From Alphaproteobacteria bacterium (GTDB lineage Bacteria; Pseudomonadota; Alphaproteobacteria; Sphingomonadales; Sphingomonadaceae), in the NCBI GenBank assembly GCA_030430365.1, contig JAUIFP010000003.1, positions 1 through 64,000 of the forward strand: a DNA stretch of 64,000 nucleotides. Direction: 5' to 3'. Below, one piece after another: positions 19,608-29,283 of this stretch. The stretch's first letter is position 1; the number at the start of each line of letters is the position of its first letter. The notes beneath the pieces are model-generated. The model made no database searches, had not been told where the DNA came from, and saw only the letters and a list, made by a program, of their open reading frames with translations. The translations under genes were made by a program, and so were the position numbers.

Positions 19608-21001
19608 TCTGCGGGAACGCCGAAAAGATCGTGGGCGTCGGCATCTTCGATCAGCACATTCACAATGTCGCCGGGGCGCATCTCTGCCGAAACGTCTCTC
19701 AGGAAGACATTCCCGTCGATCTCCGGCGCATCGGCCTCGCTACGGCCGGTTGCGCCGATATCGCCATCCTCGTCGGCTTCGCCGACTTCGTCGATGATGA
19801 CGGGGATCGTCCGGCCGACCTTGGCGGCAAGCTTCGCAGCGCTGATGGCTTCGGTTTTCTCCATAAGGCGGGCGTAGCGTTCTTCCTTCAGCTCTTCCGG
19901 AACCTGGCCGGGCAAGTCGTTCGCAGCAGCACCCTCGACCGTTTCGAAGCGGAACCCGCCCACGCGGTCGAGCTGCGCTTCGTCCAGCCATTCCAGCAGA
20001 TACTCGAAATCCGCTTCCGTTTCGCCGGGGAAGCCGACCACGAAGCTGGAGCGCACGGCAATGTCGGGGCAAATCTCGCGCCAGCGCTGCAGCCGCTCCA
20101 GAACCTTCGCTTCATTGGCCGGGCGCTTCATCGCCTTGAGCACCGAAGGCGCGGCATGCTGGAACGGTATGTCCAGATAGGGCGTCACCAGCCCTTCGGC
20201 CATCAGCGGGATCACCGCGTCGACATGGGGATAGGGGTAGACGTAATGCAGGCGAACCCAGGGCCGCTGCCCATCGGGCGTCTTCAATTGCCCAAGGGCT
20301 TGGGCAAGGTCGGTCATATGGGCGCGCACTTCGCGGCCCTTCCATTCGCGGGCCTCGTGCTTGATATCGACGCCATAGGCAGACGTATCCTGGCTGATCA
20401 CCAGCAATTCGCGCGTGCCCGCCGCCACCAGCTTTTCCGCTTCGCGCAGCACGGCATCCACCCGGCGGCTGGCCAGTTTTCCGCGTAGCTGGGGAATGAT
20501 GCAGAAGGCGCAGGAATGGTTGCAGCCTTCGGAGATCTTCAGATAGCCATAATGGCGCGGGGTGAGCTTCACATCCGCCAGATCGGCCCGAGCAGGGATC
20601 AGATCGACGAAGGGCCCCTGTGAAGGCGGTGCGGCCTCGTGCACGGCTTCCACCACATCTTCATACTGATGCGCCCCGGTCACGGCGAGGACGGCGGGGA
20701 ACCGCTCGCGGATCTGCTCCGCCTCATTGCCCATGCAGCCCGTGACGATGACCCGCCCATTTTCCGCAATCGCTTCTCCGATAGCGGCCAGGCTTTCCTC
20801 CTTGGCCGAATCGAGGAACCCGCATGTGTTGACCAGCACGACATCGGCGCCTGAATAGTCCGCGCTCATGGCATAGCCATCGGCCCGCAACTTCGTGAGG
20901 ATGCGTTCGGAATCGACGAGCGCCTTGGGGCAGCCAAGGCTGACCATGCCGACTTTCTTCGCAGCCGGAATCGTGCGTGTTTCGGTTGGAGCTGTATCCA
21001 T
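19604..21001 (-). CDS. rimO: Ribosomal protein uS12 methylthiotransferase
   Basis: Adds a methylthio group to the conserved aspartate of ribosomal protein S12. It has 465 residues: an N-terminal UPF0004 domain with [12 protein letters not shown] and [13 protein letters not shown] cysteines for the second Fe-S cluster, a radical-SAM core with [11 protein letters not shown] (CX3CX2C), and a C-terminal TRAM domain ([17 protein letters not shown]). The SLGCPK signature marks RimO rather than MiaB. It forms a two-gene unit with yjbQ. Confidence 0.95.
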   Translation of the reverse strand: MDTAPTETRTIPAAKKVGMVSLGCPKALVDSERILTKLRADGYAMSADYSGADVVLVNTCGFLDSAKEESLAAIGEAIAENGRVIVTGCMGNEAEQIRERFPAVLAVTGAHQYEDVVEAVHEAAPPSQGPFVDLIPARADLADVKLTPRHYGYLKISEGCNHSCAFCIIPQLRGKLASRRVDAVLREAEKLVAAGTRELLVISQDTSAYGVDIKHEAREWKGREVRAHMTDLAQALGQLKTPDGQRPWVRLHYVYPYPHVDAVIPLMAEGLVTPYLDIPFQHAAPSVLKAMKRPANEAKVLERLQRWREICPDIAVRSSFVVGFPGETEADFEYLLEWLDEAQLDRVGGFRFETVEGAAANDLPGQVPEELKEERYARLMEKTEAISAAKLAAKVGRTIPVIIDEVGEADEDGDIGATGRSEADAPEIDGNVFLRDVSAEMRPGDIVNVLIEDADAHDLFGVPAE

Positions 21002-21069
21002 GATTGCCGCGCCTCTACACCCGGCGCGCGCTTTGGGCTAGGGTCCGCGGCCTGCGAGGAGAGTGGTTC

Positions 21070-21486
21070 ATGGGTGCAGTCAATTTGCCGGCGGTGTTTC
21101 TGGGCGCTGCCGTGTTCTTCATTATCGGCGCACTGTGGTACGGGCCGCTCTTCGGCAAGGCCTGGCGGGAGCTTAACGGCATCACTGAAGAGATGCGCAA
21201 GGCTGGGCCGCAGGCAGGGCAGAATCCGACCTGGCTGATCATGCTGCTGGCGTTCCTGTTCGAACTGCTGATCTGCGTCATGTTCGGCCATATGCTGGCT
21301 CGCACAGCGCCGCCGCCGCATGTGGTCATGATGATGGCGGGCGGCTTCGGCATATCGATCATGGCGCCGGCGATCGGTATCAATTACCTGTTCCAGATGC
21401 GCCCCGGGAAGCTCTTCGCGATCGATGCGGGCTATTTCATTGTCGGAATGCTGGCCGTTGGCGGCGTGTTCGTGGCGCTCGGCTGA
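21070..21486 (+). CDS. DUF1761 membrane protein
   Basis: A 138-residue integral membrane protein with four predicted helices: FLGAAVFFIIGALWYGPLFG, LLAFLFELLICVMF, MMMAGGFGISIMAPAIG and AGYFIVGMLAVGGVFV. The motif ALWYGPLFGKAWRE at the first helix end is typical of DUF1761, a family without known function. The start ATG at 21070 has GAGGAG eight bases upstream; an ATG at 21004 in the same frame would add a charged leader. It stands alone, divergent from rimO. Confidence 0.82.
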   Translation: MGAVNLPAVFLGAAVFFIIGALWYGPLFGKAWRELNGITEEMRKAGPQAGQNPTWLIMLLAFLFELLICVMFGHMLARTAPPPHVVMMMAGGFGISIMAPAIGINYLFQMRPGKLFAIDAGYFIVGMLAVGGVFVALG

Positions 21487-21492
21487 GCAGGC

Positions 21493-22566
21493 TCAAGGCG
21501 TCTTTGCCTTTCCATTGCCGTTACCGTTCTTGCCTTCGTCCGTGGGAAGGATTTCCACGACGACATCGCCTGTCTGAAGCTTTTTCGCCTCGTCTTCCCA
21601 ATAGCCGAACGCGATTCCATCGCGGTATAGTCTGAGCCCGAGGCCGCCGGAGGCAAGGTCTTTGAGGCTCTGGCCCACTTCCTCGGCCATCACGGGCCGT
21701 TCGACCAGCTGGACCCGGCCGGAAACCGAAGCGAGATCCGCCAGATAATCCGAAACATGGGCCCCTTGCGCCGAACCGGCCAGCAAAAGGCCGGTAAAAT
21801 GCACCGGGTTGATGACATTATCCGCCCCCGCCTGGCGGGCGAGGATCTCGTTGTCTTCCGCGCGCACGACCACGCTGATCGGCACGTTGGGCGCCAAATG
21901 GCGCACGGTCAGCACGATCAGGATGGACGTATCGTCGCGCCCGGCCGAAACCAGCACGGCGCTGGCCTTGTCGATGCGGACGGCCATCAGGCTTTCATCC
22001 CGCCCGGCATCGGCGCACATCACATTGCAGCCCAGGTCCTCCGCCAGTTGAAGGCGCTGGGCGCTGGAATCCATGACCACGATACTGCTGGGATCGGTGC
22101 CGCGCTCGATCAGTTCATTGACCGCTTCCGATCCGCTGACGCCGAAGCCCAGCACGACCAGGTGGCCGGATAGCTGCTGCTGAATGCGGGACATGCGGAA
22201 CTTCTCCCAACTGCGCTTGATAATGAAGTTATAGGCTGTGCCGATAAATATGAAGATCACCGCGAAGCGGATCGGCGTGACGATGGCGGCTTCGACCAGG
22301 CGCGACCGGTCGCTGATCGGGGCGATGTCGCCAAAGCCAGTGGTGGTGATGGAGATCATCGTGAAATAGACGACATCCAGGAAGCTGACATGCCCGTCAT
22401 GCGCGTCCACCAGGCCTTCGCGGTCCCAATAATGGATCAGGATCACCAGGAAGATGAGCGCCAGCGCGGCGCTGATGCGTATGCCGAGATCGGCCCAGAC
22501 GGGAACGTGAACTGCCCGCTTCAGGGGCTGGAAGCGCCTCAGGCTGGGCTTCTTCTTCCCGTTCAC
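21493..22566 (-). CDS. Two-TM potassium channel with RCK/TrkA domains
   Basis: A 357-residue ion channel subunit. An inner-membrane helix at about 25-47 is followed by a pore helix and filter TTTGFGD (the classic K+ filter is TxGYGD), then a second helix at about 93-113. A TrkA-N Rossmann domain follows with VVLGFGVSGSEAVNEL, then a C-terminal RCK_C-like domain. Ligand-gated K+ flow is the expected role. The ATG overlaps the surE stop by four bases. The Asn/Gly/Lys-rich tail (residues about 345-357) is probably disordered. Confidence 0.88.
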   Translation of the reverse strand: MNGKKKPSLRRFQPLKRAVHVPVWADLGIRISAALALIFLVILIHYWDREGLVDAHDGHVSFLDVVYFTMISITTTGFGDIAPISDRSRLVEAAIVTPIRFAVIFIFIGTAYNFIIKRSWEKFRMSRIQQQLSGHLVVLGFGVSGSEAVNELIERGTDPSSIVVMDSSAQRLQLAEDLGCNVMCADAGRDESLMAVRIDKASAVLVSAGRDDTSILIVLTVRHLAPNVPISVVVRAEDNEILARQAGADNVINPVHFTGLLLAGSAQGAHVSDYLADLASVSGRVQLVERPVMAEEVGQSLKDLASGGLGLRLYRDGIAFGYWEDEAKKLQTGDVVVEILPTDEGKNGNGNGKAKTP

Positions 22567-23312
22567 TGGTACCGTTCTGCCAGGGCGCCGATGGCTGAAT
22601 GATCGGTGAGGTCCACCTGCAGCGGGGTGACGGAGATATAGCCTTCGCTGACGGCTTCCAGATCCGTGCCGTGATCCAGCGTGTGCTCGACGTCTTCCAG
22701 GCCGAACCAGAAATAGGGCCGGCCTCTCGGGTCCTTGCTTTCGACCAGAGAGCCGCGCGCATAATCGTGAAAGCCCTGGCGGACCACGCGAATGCCGCGC
22801 ACTTCATCCGCCGGCCGGCAAGGGAAGTTGATGTTGATCAGCGTGCGCTTTGCCCGCGCCATTTCCAGCAGCGGTTGCAGCACGTCGGCCGCCCAGGTTT
22901 CTGCCGCGGCAAAGCTGCGCTGGTCGCCGCGCATCGCCTGGCTGAGTGCGATGGCGGGAATGCCTGCCAGTGCGCCTTCCATCGCCGCGGAAATCGTGCC
23001 GGAATAGGTGATGTCGTCGCCAAGATTCTCGCCTGCATTGATTCCGGAGATCACGAGGTCAGGCGGCGTGTCGAACAGCTTGCGCAAGGCCAGGTTGACG
23101 GCATCGGTGGGCGTGCCGGTCACGGCGAAGCGCCGCTGCCCGAATTCCTGCAGGCGCACCGGCATATGCAGCGTTAGCGAATGGCCGGCGCCCGATTGTT
23201 CTTCCGCCGGGGCGCAGACGGTCACATCGTCGCTCAGCCCCCTGGCAACCTCCTCGAGCAGTTTGAGCCCGGGGGCGTGGATACCGTCGTCATTGGTCAG
23301 CAGGATGCGCAT
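22563..23312 (-). CDS. surE: 5'/3'-nucleotidase SurE
   Basis: Dephosphorylates nucleoside 5'- and 3'-monophosphates and is associated with stationary-phase survival. It has 249 residues: the metal-binding NDDG at residues 7-10, AEEQSGAGHS with the conserved Ser, and the Asn of SGINAGENLG. It comes after serS in transcription order and runs into the channel gene with a four-base overlap. Confidence 0.95.
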   Translation of the reverse strand: MRILLTNDDGIHAPGLKLLEEVARGLSDDVTVCAPAEEQSGAGHSLTLHMPVRLQEFGQRRFAVTGTPTDAVNLALRKLFDTPPDLVISGINAGENLGDDITYSGTISAAMEGALAGIPAIALSQAMRGDQRSFAAAETWAADVLQPLLEMARAKRTLININFPCRPADEVRGIRVVRQGFHDYARGSLVESKDPRGRPYFWFGLEDVEHTLDHGTDLEAVSEGYISVTPLQVDLTDHSAIGALAERYQ

Positions 23313-23393
23313 AGGACCGTCTGTATCCCTTCTTAGCCAGTGTGAAACAAGTTCGGCATGGCGGCGATGGGGCAGCTTTCCACGCCCGTGTTG

Positions 23394-24830
23394 TCAATCG
23401 GCAGGCGCCAGCCGGGTGATCCCGCCCATATAGGGGTGAAGCGCGGCGGGTACGTCCACGCTGCCGTCTTCCTGCTGATAATTCTCCAGCACCGCCACCA
23501 GCGTGCGGCCCACGGCCAGCCCCGAACCGTTGAGCGTGTGGACGAAGGATGTGCCCTTCTGCCCTTCCGGGCGGTAGCGGGTGTTCATGCGACGCGCCTG
23601 ATAGTCGCCGCACCAGGAAATGCTGGAGATCTCGCGATAGGCGCCTTGTCCGGGCAGCCAGACTTCGAGGTCGAAGGTCTTCTTGGCGGTCGCGCCCATA
23701 TCGCCGGAGCAGAGCAGCATCTTGCGATAAGGCAGCTCCAACGCTTCCAATATGCCTTCGGCGGAGCGGACCATGTGCTCATGCTCCGCTTCCCAGTCAT
23801 CGGGGCGGCAGATGCAGACCAGCTCGACTTTCTCGAACTGGTGCTGGCGGATGAAGCCGCGCGTATCCTTGCCGGCGGCGCCCGCTTCGCTGCGGAAGCA
23901 GGGCGTGAGCGCAGTCATGCGGATCGGCTGGGTAAGCTCGTCCAGGATCTGCCCCTGTACGGCATTGGTCAGGCTGACTTCGGCCGTGGGGATCAGCCAG
24001 CGGCGGGAGTAGTGGCTGCCTTTTTCATTTGCAGCCAAAACTGCAGCGAAAGTGTCCTCTGCAACTTTTTCCCATGCATCATCGTCCAGATCAGGACCTT
24101 TATGTCGCAGCTCTTGCACATTGAGCTCAATTTCGCCGCGTAAATAGTCCTTGTCGATTGTGATGTTTGTTTTGAAGAGATCTTCGGCAAACTTGGGCAG
24201 CTGGCCGGTGCCGAACACTGCGTCGTCCTTCACCAGCAGCGGCGGCATGCATTCGGTATAGCCGTTCGCTCCCGATTGCCGGTCGAGCATGAACTGCCCG
24301 ATCGCGCGTTCCAGCCGCGCCATCTGCCCGCGCAGGAATGTGAAGCGCGCGCCGGAAATCAGCGCGCCGGTTTCGAAGTCCAGGCCCAGTGCCGGGCCGA
24401 TATCGGCATGTTCCTGCGGCTCGAAGGCGAAGCCGCGTTGATCGCCCCAGCGCGAAACTTCGACATTGCCGTCCTCGTCATCGCCGATGGGAACGGCGCC
24501 GTCGGGTATATTGGGCAGGCCGGCCAGCAGATCGTCCAGCTTCGCGCCCAGAGTGCGCTCTTCTTCCTCCAGCGCTGGCAGAGCCTGCTTCAGCTCGGCG
24601 ACTTCGGCCTTCAGGCTCTCGGCAGTGTCCGTGTCGCCCTTGCCCATGGCGGCGCCAATCGCCTTGGAGGCTTCGTTGCGGCGGCTTTGCGCTTCCTGCA
24701 TGCGCGTGGAAACCTCGCGCCGTTTCGCGTCGAGCTCGAGGATCGCGGCCGATACGGGCTCGGCCCCGCGCTTGGCCAGGCCGGCATCGAATTCGGCCGG
24801 ATTTTCGCGGATGTATCGCAGGTCATGCAT
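23394..24830 (-). CDS. serS: Seryl-tRNA synthetase
   Basis: Charges tRNA-Ser with serine. It has 478 residues: an N-terminal coiled-coil tRNA-binding arm (about 30-105) and a class II catalytic core with [20 protein letters not shown] (motif 2) and the C-terminal [16 protein letters not shown] (motif 3). Most bacterial SerRS have about 420-435 residues. The surplus is one block, roughly residues 221-274 (bases 24009-24170), between EDLFK and [14 protein letters not shown]. That block is much poorer in GC, about 46% by my count over 24011-24170, and looks like an in-frame insertion. The catalytic motifs around it are intact, so the enzyme should work. Confidence 0.96.
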   Translation of the reverse strand: MHDLRYIRENPAEFDAGLAKRGAEPVSAAILELDAKRREVSTRMQEAQSRRNEASKAIGAAMGKGDTDTAESLKAEVAELKQALPALEEEERTLGAKLDDLLAGLPNIPDGAVPIGDDEDGNVEVSRWGDQRGFAFEPQEHADIGPALGLDFETGALISGARFTFLRGQMARLERAIGQFMLDRQSGANGYTECMPPLLVKDDAVFGTGQLPKFAEDLFKTNITIDKDYLRGEIELNVQELRHKGPDLDDDAWEKVAEDTFAAVLAANEKGSHYSRRWLIPTAEVSLTNAVQGQILDELTQPIRMTALTPCFRSEAGAAGKDTRGFIRQHQFEKVELVCICRPDDWEAEHEHMVRSAEGILEALELPYRKMLLCSGDMGATAKKTFDLEVWLPGQGAYREISSISWCGDYQARRMNTRYRPEGQKGTSFVHTLNGSGLAVGRTLVAVLENYQQEDGSVDVPAALHPYMGGITRLAPAD

Positions 24831-24907
24831 GGGGCGCGGCTATGCCGATTTGGCCAGTTGCTGGCAAGGTACGTTATTGGCGGCAGCGCCTGTAAATTTC
24901 GCCCGGA

Positions 24908-25099
24908 CTATTCCGCCTTGCAGGTGCTGATGCCCAGCAACGAATAGAGCCCGCACGTGCGGAAGATTCCGGTCGCCAGCGGGATCAGGCCCAGCCAGCC
25001 CCAAGGCGTCTTCGGCCCCACGAATACGAGCGCTATCAACACAAGGCCCACGATAATCCGAATGATGCGGTCTGCGCCGCCGACATTTGTCTTGAACAT
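24908..25099 (-). CDS. DUF2892 small membrane protein
   Basis: A 63-residue protein beginning MFKTNVGGADRIIRIIVGL, the DUF2892 signature, with two hydrophobic segments and a terminal CGLYSLLGISTC. The family is a membrane domain, sometimes joined to rhodanese domains; its function is unknown. The two cysteines in the C-terminal CGLYSLLGISTC are conserved in the family. It sits alone between serS and the MFS gene, same strand. Confidence 0.85.
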   Translation of the reverse strand: MFKTNVGGADRIIRIIVGLVLIALVFVGPKTPWGWLGLIPLATGIFRTCGLYSLLGISTCKAE

Positions 25100-25159
25100 C
25101 GGTCCTTCTCCTCTCCATGCCTTTTAGGCAGGCGGATCATGACACGGCATTGATCGCCG

Positions 25160-26602
25160 TCAATGTCCGCGCGCCATTGCCCGCTCGGGCGAAGCGGGGC
25201 GCCGCCGCATATTCCTTCCGGCAAGGTAGAAGTGGAAGGCCGGCCAAGTGGTCAGCGCCATGCTGGCCATCATTACCCATTGGGTGGAATTCGCCAGTGC
25301 GCCCTTGCAGGCGGCGTCCAGCGCGGCGGCGGCCCCTGACGGGGCCTGCCCCCCCGGGCAGGCGGCCATGAAGCCTCCGGCCGCGAAATCGCCGAACTGG
25401 ATCGCTGCGATCAGATCGTTGGCCGCCCCTGCGATCAGCGGGCCGACACTGTGGCCCACTAGTCCCATGAAAACCGTCAGGATCACCACGGCCTTTGCGC
25501 GGCCGCCGGGGGCGATGGAATTGTGCAGCACGGTGTAGGATGGGGCCAGAAACGTGGCGTTGATCAGCGCGCCGAAGAACATGAATGCCACAAGCAATTG
25601 CCATTCGGACTGGGCCAGCGAAATCACATAGGGCACTGATCCGATCGCCAGCGTGATGCCGGGGAACCACATCAGCCAACGCATGTCGCGTTGCCCCAAG
25701 CGCTGGGCGATGATGCCGCCGACGAAGGTGGAGATGGAGGCGGGAAGCATCATTGCCGCCACCATGATGTAACCCAGCTCCGTATAGGAAACGGGGAAGC
25801 GGCGGACGATATAAGGCCCCAGGAATGTGGAGGTCGGGCTGGTGAAGACCGAAACCAGCGTCAGCGCGATCACCATCTGCCGCAAGACCGGGGATCGCCA
25901 CATTGTCAGCGCGACATCCTTGAAGGATATGGCGCCGCCCTTCGCTGCGCCGGATTCCCCGGGCGCATCGAAGCGTCCGCGCTCCGGTTCCTTCACCAGA
26001 TACCAGGTCATAGCTACGACGATCAGGCCGGGCAGGCCGACCACGAAGAAGGCCGCGCGCCAACCCCAATGGTCCACGACCGTGCCGCCGACCACCATCC
26101 CGATCAGCGATCCGGCCGGGAAACCGAGGCCGAAGATCGCCAGAGCCTTGGTGCGCATGAGGGGAGGATAATGGTCACTGATCAGGGAATGGGAGGCGGG
26201 CAGACAAGCCGCTTCGCCGATGCCAACGCCCATTCGCGCCAGGGTCATCTGGATGAAGTTGCTGCACAGGCCGCTGACGGCGGTCATCACCGACCAGAAG
26301 GCGATGCAGATTGTCAGTATGTTGACCCGGTTGCTCTTGTCGGTGACCCAGGCCATCGGGAAACCGAAGATCAGCGTGACCAGGCTGAAGGCAAAACCGG
26401 TCAGGAAACCGATCTGCATGTCGCTCAGCAGCAGCTCTTCCTTGATCGGCTGGGCCAGGATGCTGAAGATCGAGCGGTCGACCGAACTGATGAAATAGAC
26501 GATGAACAGCACGCCCAGCACCAGGGTGGAGATGCGCAGCTGCTCCGGCGAAATTTCCGCCGCCGCACCGTCGCCGGTCGCTATGGGCTCGCCCACGTTC
26601 AA
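25160..26602 (-). CDS. MFS transporter, spinster-like
   Basis: A 480-residue major-facilitator permease with 12 predicted helices. SSVDRSIFSILAQPIKEEL at the first helix and the loop GFPMAWVTDKSNRVN are typical of spinster-like MFS proteins. Substrate unknown. The likely start is the TTG at 26602, six bases after GGGAGG; the frame stays open upstream but encodes an unrelated leader. The C-terminal part (about 25300-25380) is rich in Gly/Ala and contains a run of seven C within a short palindrome. It is divergent from the phosphorylase cluster. Confidence 0.85.
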   Translation of the reverse strand: MNVGEPIATGDGAAAEISPEQLRISTLVLGVLFIVYFISSVDRSIFSILAQPIKEELLLSDMQIGFLTGFAFSLVTLIFGFPMAWVTDKSNRVNILTICIAFWSVMTAVSGLCSNFIQMTLARMGVGIGEAACLPASHSLISDHYPPLMRTKALAIFGLGFPAGSLIGMVVGGTVVDHWGWRAAFFVVGLPGLIVVAMTWYLVKEPERGRFDAPGESGAAKGGAISFKDVALTMWRSPVLRQMVIALTLVSVFTSPTSTFLGPYIVRRFPVSYTELGYIMVAAMMLPASISTFVGGIIAQRLGQRDMRWLMWFPGITLAIGSVPYVISLAQSEWQLLVAFMFFGALINATFLAPSYTVLHNSIAPGGRAKAVVILTVFMGLVGHSVGPLIAGAANDLIAAIQFGDFAAGGFMAACPGGQAPSGAAAALDAACKGALANSTQWVMMASMALTTWPAFHFYLAGRNMRRRPASPERAMARGH

Positions 26603-26835
26603 TGCCCGCCTCCCGCATACGCCCGGCCGGGCGCAAACAACTTTCCCGTGCCGGCCTGCGGCCTTCTGCGGGCAGCCAGGCAAAGCGCTTAATGTGTGAA
26701 GTATCTCCGTTTGCGGGAGACCGCAATTGCCGATCTTTCGATTGTGTCTTTGCTGTTGCGCAAGAGAGCGGCTTTCCGCCAATATGAGCGGCAACGAATA
26801 CAAAGTGTTGCAGCAATTGACGCGCAGGATGCCGA

Positions 26836-28377
26836 ATGACTGATCCGGTTCAGGACCACATACAGCCGGGCGATGGGAAAGGGGGGCTGGCGAAGCTCTC
26901 GGTCCGCCGCATTCCGATCGATATGCATCCGGACAACACGGCCTATCTGCTGCGGCACGGCAATGGCTATTCTGCCGAGCAGTTTCAGGCGCTCCGCAAG
27001 ATCAGGATTTCGGCGGACGGCTGTGAGATCCTCGCCTCTTTGGGCCTGGTCGACGATGAACGGATCGTTGGACCAGGCGAAATCGGGCTAGGCGAACAGG
27101 CGTTTCGCAGGCTCGGCCTGGCAGAGGGCAACCAGGTCCATATCGAGCAGGCACGGCCGCCGGCCAGCCTCGAATATGTGCGCCGCAAGATCGACGGCGA
27201 GGTCCTCAGCGACAGCGAGGTCTCCGCCATCATCCACGACATCTCCCGCCATCTCTATTCGCCGATGGAGATCGGCGCGTTCCTCGTCGCCTGTGCCGGT
27301 TTCATGAGCACGCAGGAAACGCTTTCCCTGACCGAGGCGATGATCGATGTCGGCAACCGGCTTCATTGGAATTCGCCGCTGGTGGTGGACAAGCACTGCA
27401 TCGGCGGCATTCCGGGCAACCGCACCTCGATGATCGTCGTGCCGATCGTTGCCGCTCATGGCCTGATCTGCCCGAAGACCTCTTCGCGGGCGATCACTTC
27501 TCCTTCGGGCACGGCCGATACGATGGAGCTGCTGGCCGATGTCGACCTTTCCGAAGAGCAGATGTCGAATATCGTCGGGAAGGAAAAGGCGGTGCTCGCC
27601 TGGGGAGGAAGGGTGAACTTGTCGCCGGCGGACGACATCCTGATTTCGGTCGAAAGGCCGCTGCGGCTGGACAGGTTTGAACAGATGGTCGCCTCGATCA
27701 TGTCCAAGAAGGCTTCCGCAGGCTCCACCCATCTGGTCATCGACATCCCGGTCGGGCCGACCGCGAAGGTCCGTTCGCAAAGCGATGCAGTGCGCTTGCG
27801 AAAGCTTTTCGAATATGTCGCGCGGCATTTGGGGATCGTTATCGACGTCGTCCTGACCGATGGATCTCAGCCGATCGGGCGAGGAATCGGCCCGGTGCTG
27901 GAAGTGCGTGATGTGATGGCTGTGCTTCGCAATGAGGCAGACGCGCCCGACGATCTGCGCGATCGCTCGCTGCTTCTGGCGGGGCATGTGCTCGATTTCG
28001 ATCCGGCGATCGAAGGGGGCAGAGGCTATGCCCGAGCGTACGAACTCTTGGCGTCAGGCGAAGCCTTGGCAGCGATGGAACGATTGATCGATGCCCAGGG
28101 GCGCAAGACGGGAAAACTCGAACCGGGCAGGCTCCGCCAGGAAGTGACGGCGGGCCAGAACGGACGGGTTATTAGCATCGATTGTGAACGGATGGCCCGG
28201 ATCGCGCGGCTTGCGGGCGCGCCCATGGATAAGGGCGCCGGTATCGATCTGCTACACAAGGTCGGTGCGGAGGTCCGCGCCGGCGAAGCGCTCTACCGGA
28301 TTCACGCGAATACGAAGAGCGGCCTCGGCTTTGCGGCGGATCTGGCCGGTGAGAATTCGGGATATGTAATCGGCTGA
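26836..28377 (+). CDS. AMP phosphorylase / long-form thymidine phosphorylase
   Basis: A 513-residue nucleoside-phosphorylase family protein of the long form. About 100 N-terminal residues (SVRRIPIDMHPDNTAYLL...) form the extra barrel domain that archaeal AMP phosphorylases have and ordinary DeoA lacks. The phosphorylase core follows: DKHCIGGIPGNRTS and PKTSSRAITSPSGTADTMELL bind phosphate and ribose. Archaeal relatives convert AMP, CMP or UMP plus phosphate to base and ribose 1,5-bisphosphate; bacterial ones are often annotated thymidine phosphorylase. Sequence alone does not settle the substrate. Its stop overlaps the start of the PRPP-synthetase-like gene. Confidence 0.85.
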   Translation: MTDPVQDHIQPGDGKGGLAKLSVRRIPIDMHPDNTAYLLRHGNGYSAEQFQALRKIRISADGCEILASLGLVDDERIVGPGEIGLGEQAFRRLGLAEGNQVHIEQARPPASLEYVRRKIDGEVLSDSEVSAIIHDISRHLYSPMEIGAFLVACAGFMSTQETLSLTEAMIDVGNRLHWNSPLVVDKHCIGGIPGNRTSMIVVPIVAAHGLICPKTSSRAITSPSGTADTMELLADVDLSEEQMSNIVGKEKAVLAWGGRVNLSPADDILISVERPLRLDRFEQMVASIMSKKASAGSTHLVIDIPVGPTAKVRSQSDAVRLRKLFEYVARHLGIVIDVVLTDGSQPIGRGIGPVLEVRDVMAVLRNEADAPDDLRDRSLLLAGHVLDFDPAIEGGRGYARAYELLASGEALAAMERLIDAQGRKTGKLEPGRLRQEVTAGQNGRVISIDCERMARIARLAGAPMDKGAGIDLLHKVGAEVRAGEALYRIHANTKSGLGFAADLAGENSGYVIG

Positions 28378-29276
28378 TGGGCATGGCGGTTTTCGGATTT
28401 GCCGAATGCATGGACGAAGCCCGGCGGCTGGCCGACGCGCTGGGCGCTGCGTGCCGCGAAGTCAGCGTGCATCGTTTCCCCGACGGGGAGAGCCTGGTGC
28501 AGGTCGCGCCCGTACCGGCCCCGGAAACGGCGATCCTCTATCGCTCGCTCGACGATCCCAATGCCAAGCTGGTCGAAATCCTGCTGGCGGCTTCGGCGCT
28601 TCGCGAAAACGGAGCGAACCGGATCATTCTGATCGCGCCCTATCTGGCCTATATGCGGCAGGACATTGCTTTCGAGCCAGGGCAGGCGGTCAGCCAGCGG
28701 GTTATCGGCAAGATGCTCGCCGCACATTTCGACGGTTTGTTGACGGTCGATCCGCATCTTCACCGGATTCATTCACTGGCTGAAATCATGCCGGACATCG
28801 ACGCGGTGAGTATCACTGCGGCGCCGGCCCTGGCCGGGGCGATCGGCAAAGCAGAAAGCCCGGTCCTTATCGGGCCGGACAGCGAATCCCGCCAATGGGT
28901 CGAAGCGATTGCGGATCCATTGGGGCTGGAAGTGCTGGTTGGCGCAAAGCGCCGCATGGGAGATCGGGCAGTCGAGATTGTCATTGAGGGGATAGACAAG
29001 GTCTGTGCCCGCCCGGCTGTGCTGGTGGACGATGTCATCTCCAGCGGCCAGACGCTTGCGACGGCAGCGGGCCTGCTGCGCGAAGCCGGGGCATCCAGGA
29101 TCGAGGCGCTGGCGACGCATTGCCTGGCGAGCGACGCCGACCTTGCAAGGCTGCGCGAAGCCGGGATCGAACGCATCCGTTCCAGCGACAGCATTCCGGG
29201 CGCGACCGCTTCGATTTCTCTGGCATCCTTGCTGGCCGGTGAAATCACCAAGCGGGGATGGCTCCCAAAAGACTGA
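28377..29276 (+). CDS. PRPP synthetase-like (ribose-phosphate pyrophosphokinase) protein
   Basis: A 299-residue phosphoribosyl-diphosphate synthase homologue, shorter than the usual 310-320. The flexible-loop region PYLAYMRQD and the ribose-phosphate binding loop VLVDDVISSGQT are present. The normal reaction is ribose-5-phosphate + ATP to PRPP + AMP. It overlaps the phosphorylase gene by one base (TGATG), an ATG at 28383 being an alternative, and precedes the nuclease gene by seven bases. It is divergent enough to be a second, specialised copy; a housekeeping prs is expected elsewhere. Confidence 0.85.
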   Translation: MGMAVFGFAECMDEARRLADALGAACREVSVHRFPDGESLVQVAPVPAPETAILYRSLDDPNAKLVEILLAASALRENGANRIILIAPYLAYMRQDIAFEPGQAVSQRVIGKMLAAHFDGLLTVDPHLHRIHSLAEIMPDIDAVSITAAPALAGAIGKAESPVLIGPDSESRQWVEAIADPLGLEVLVGAKRRMGDRAVEIVIEGIDKVCARPAVLVDDVISSGQTLATAAGLLREAGASRIEALATHCLASDADLARLREAGIERIRSSDSIPGATASISLASLLAGEITKRGWLPKD

Positions 29277-29283
29277 GGAAACT

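Noticed and set aside
25349-25355. Run of seven C within the MFS gene as a phase-variation tract
   Set aside because: Short, within a GC-rich palindrome, and the permease frame is intact on both sides; no evidence of switching.
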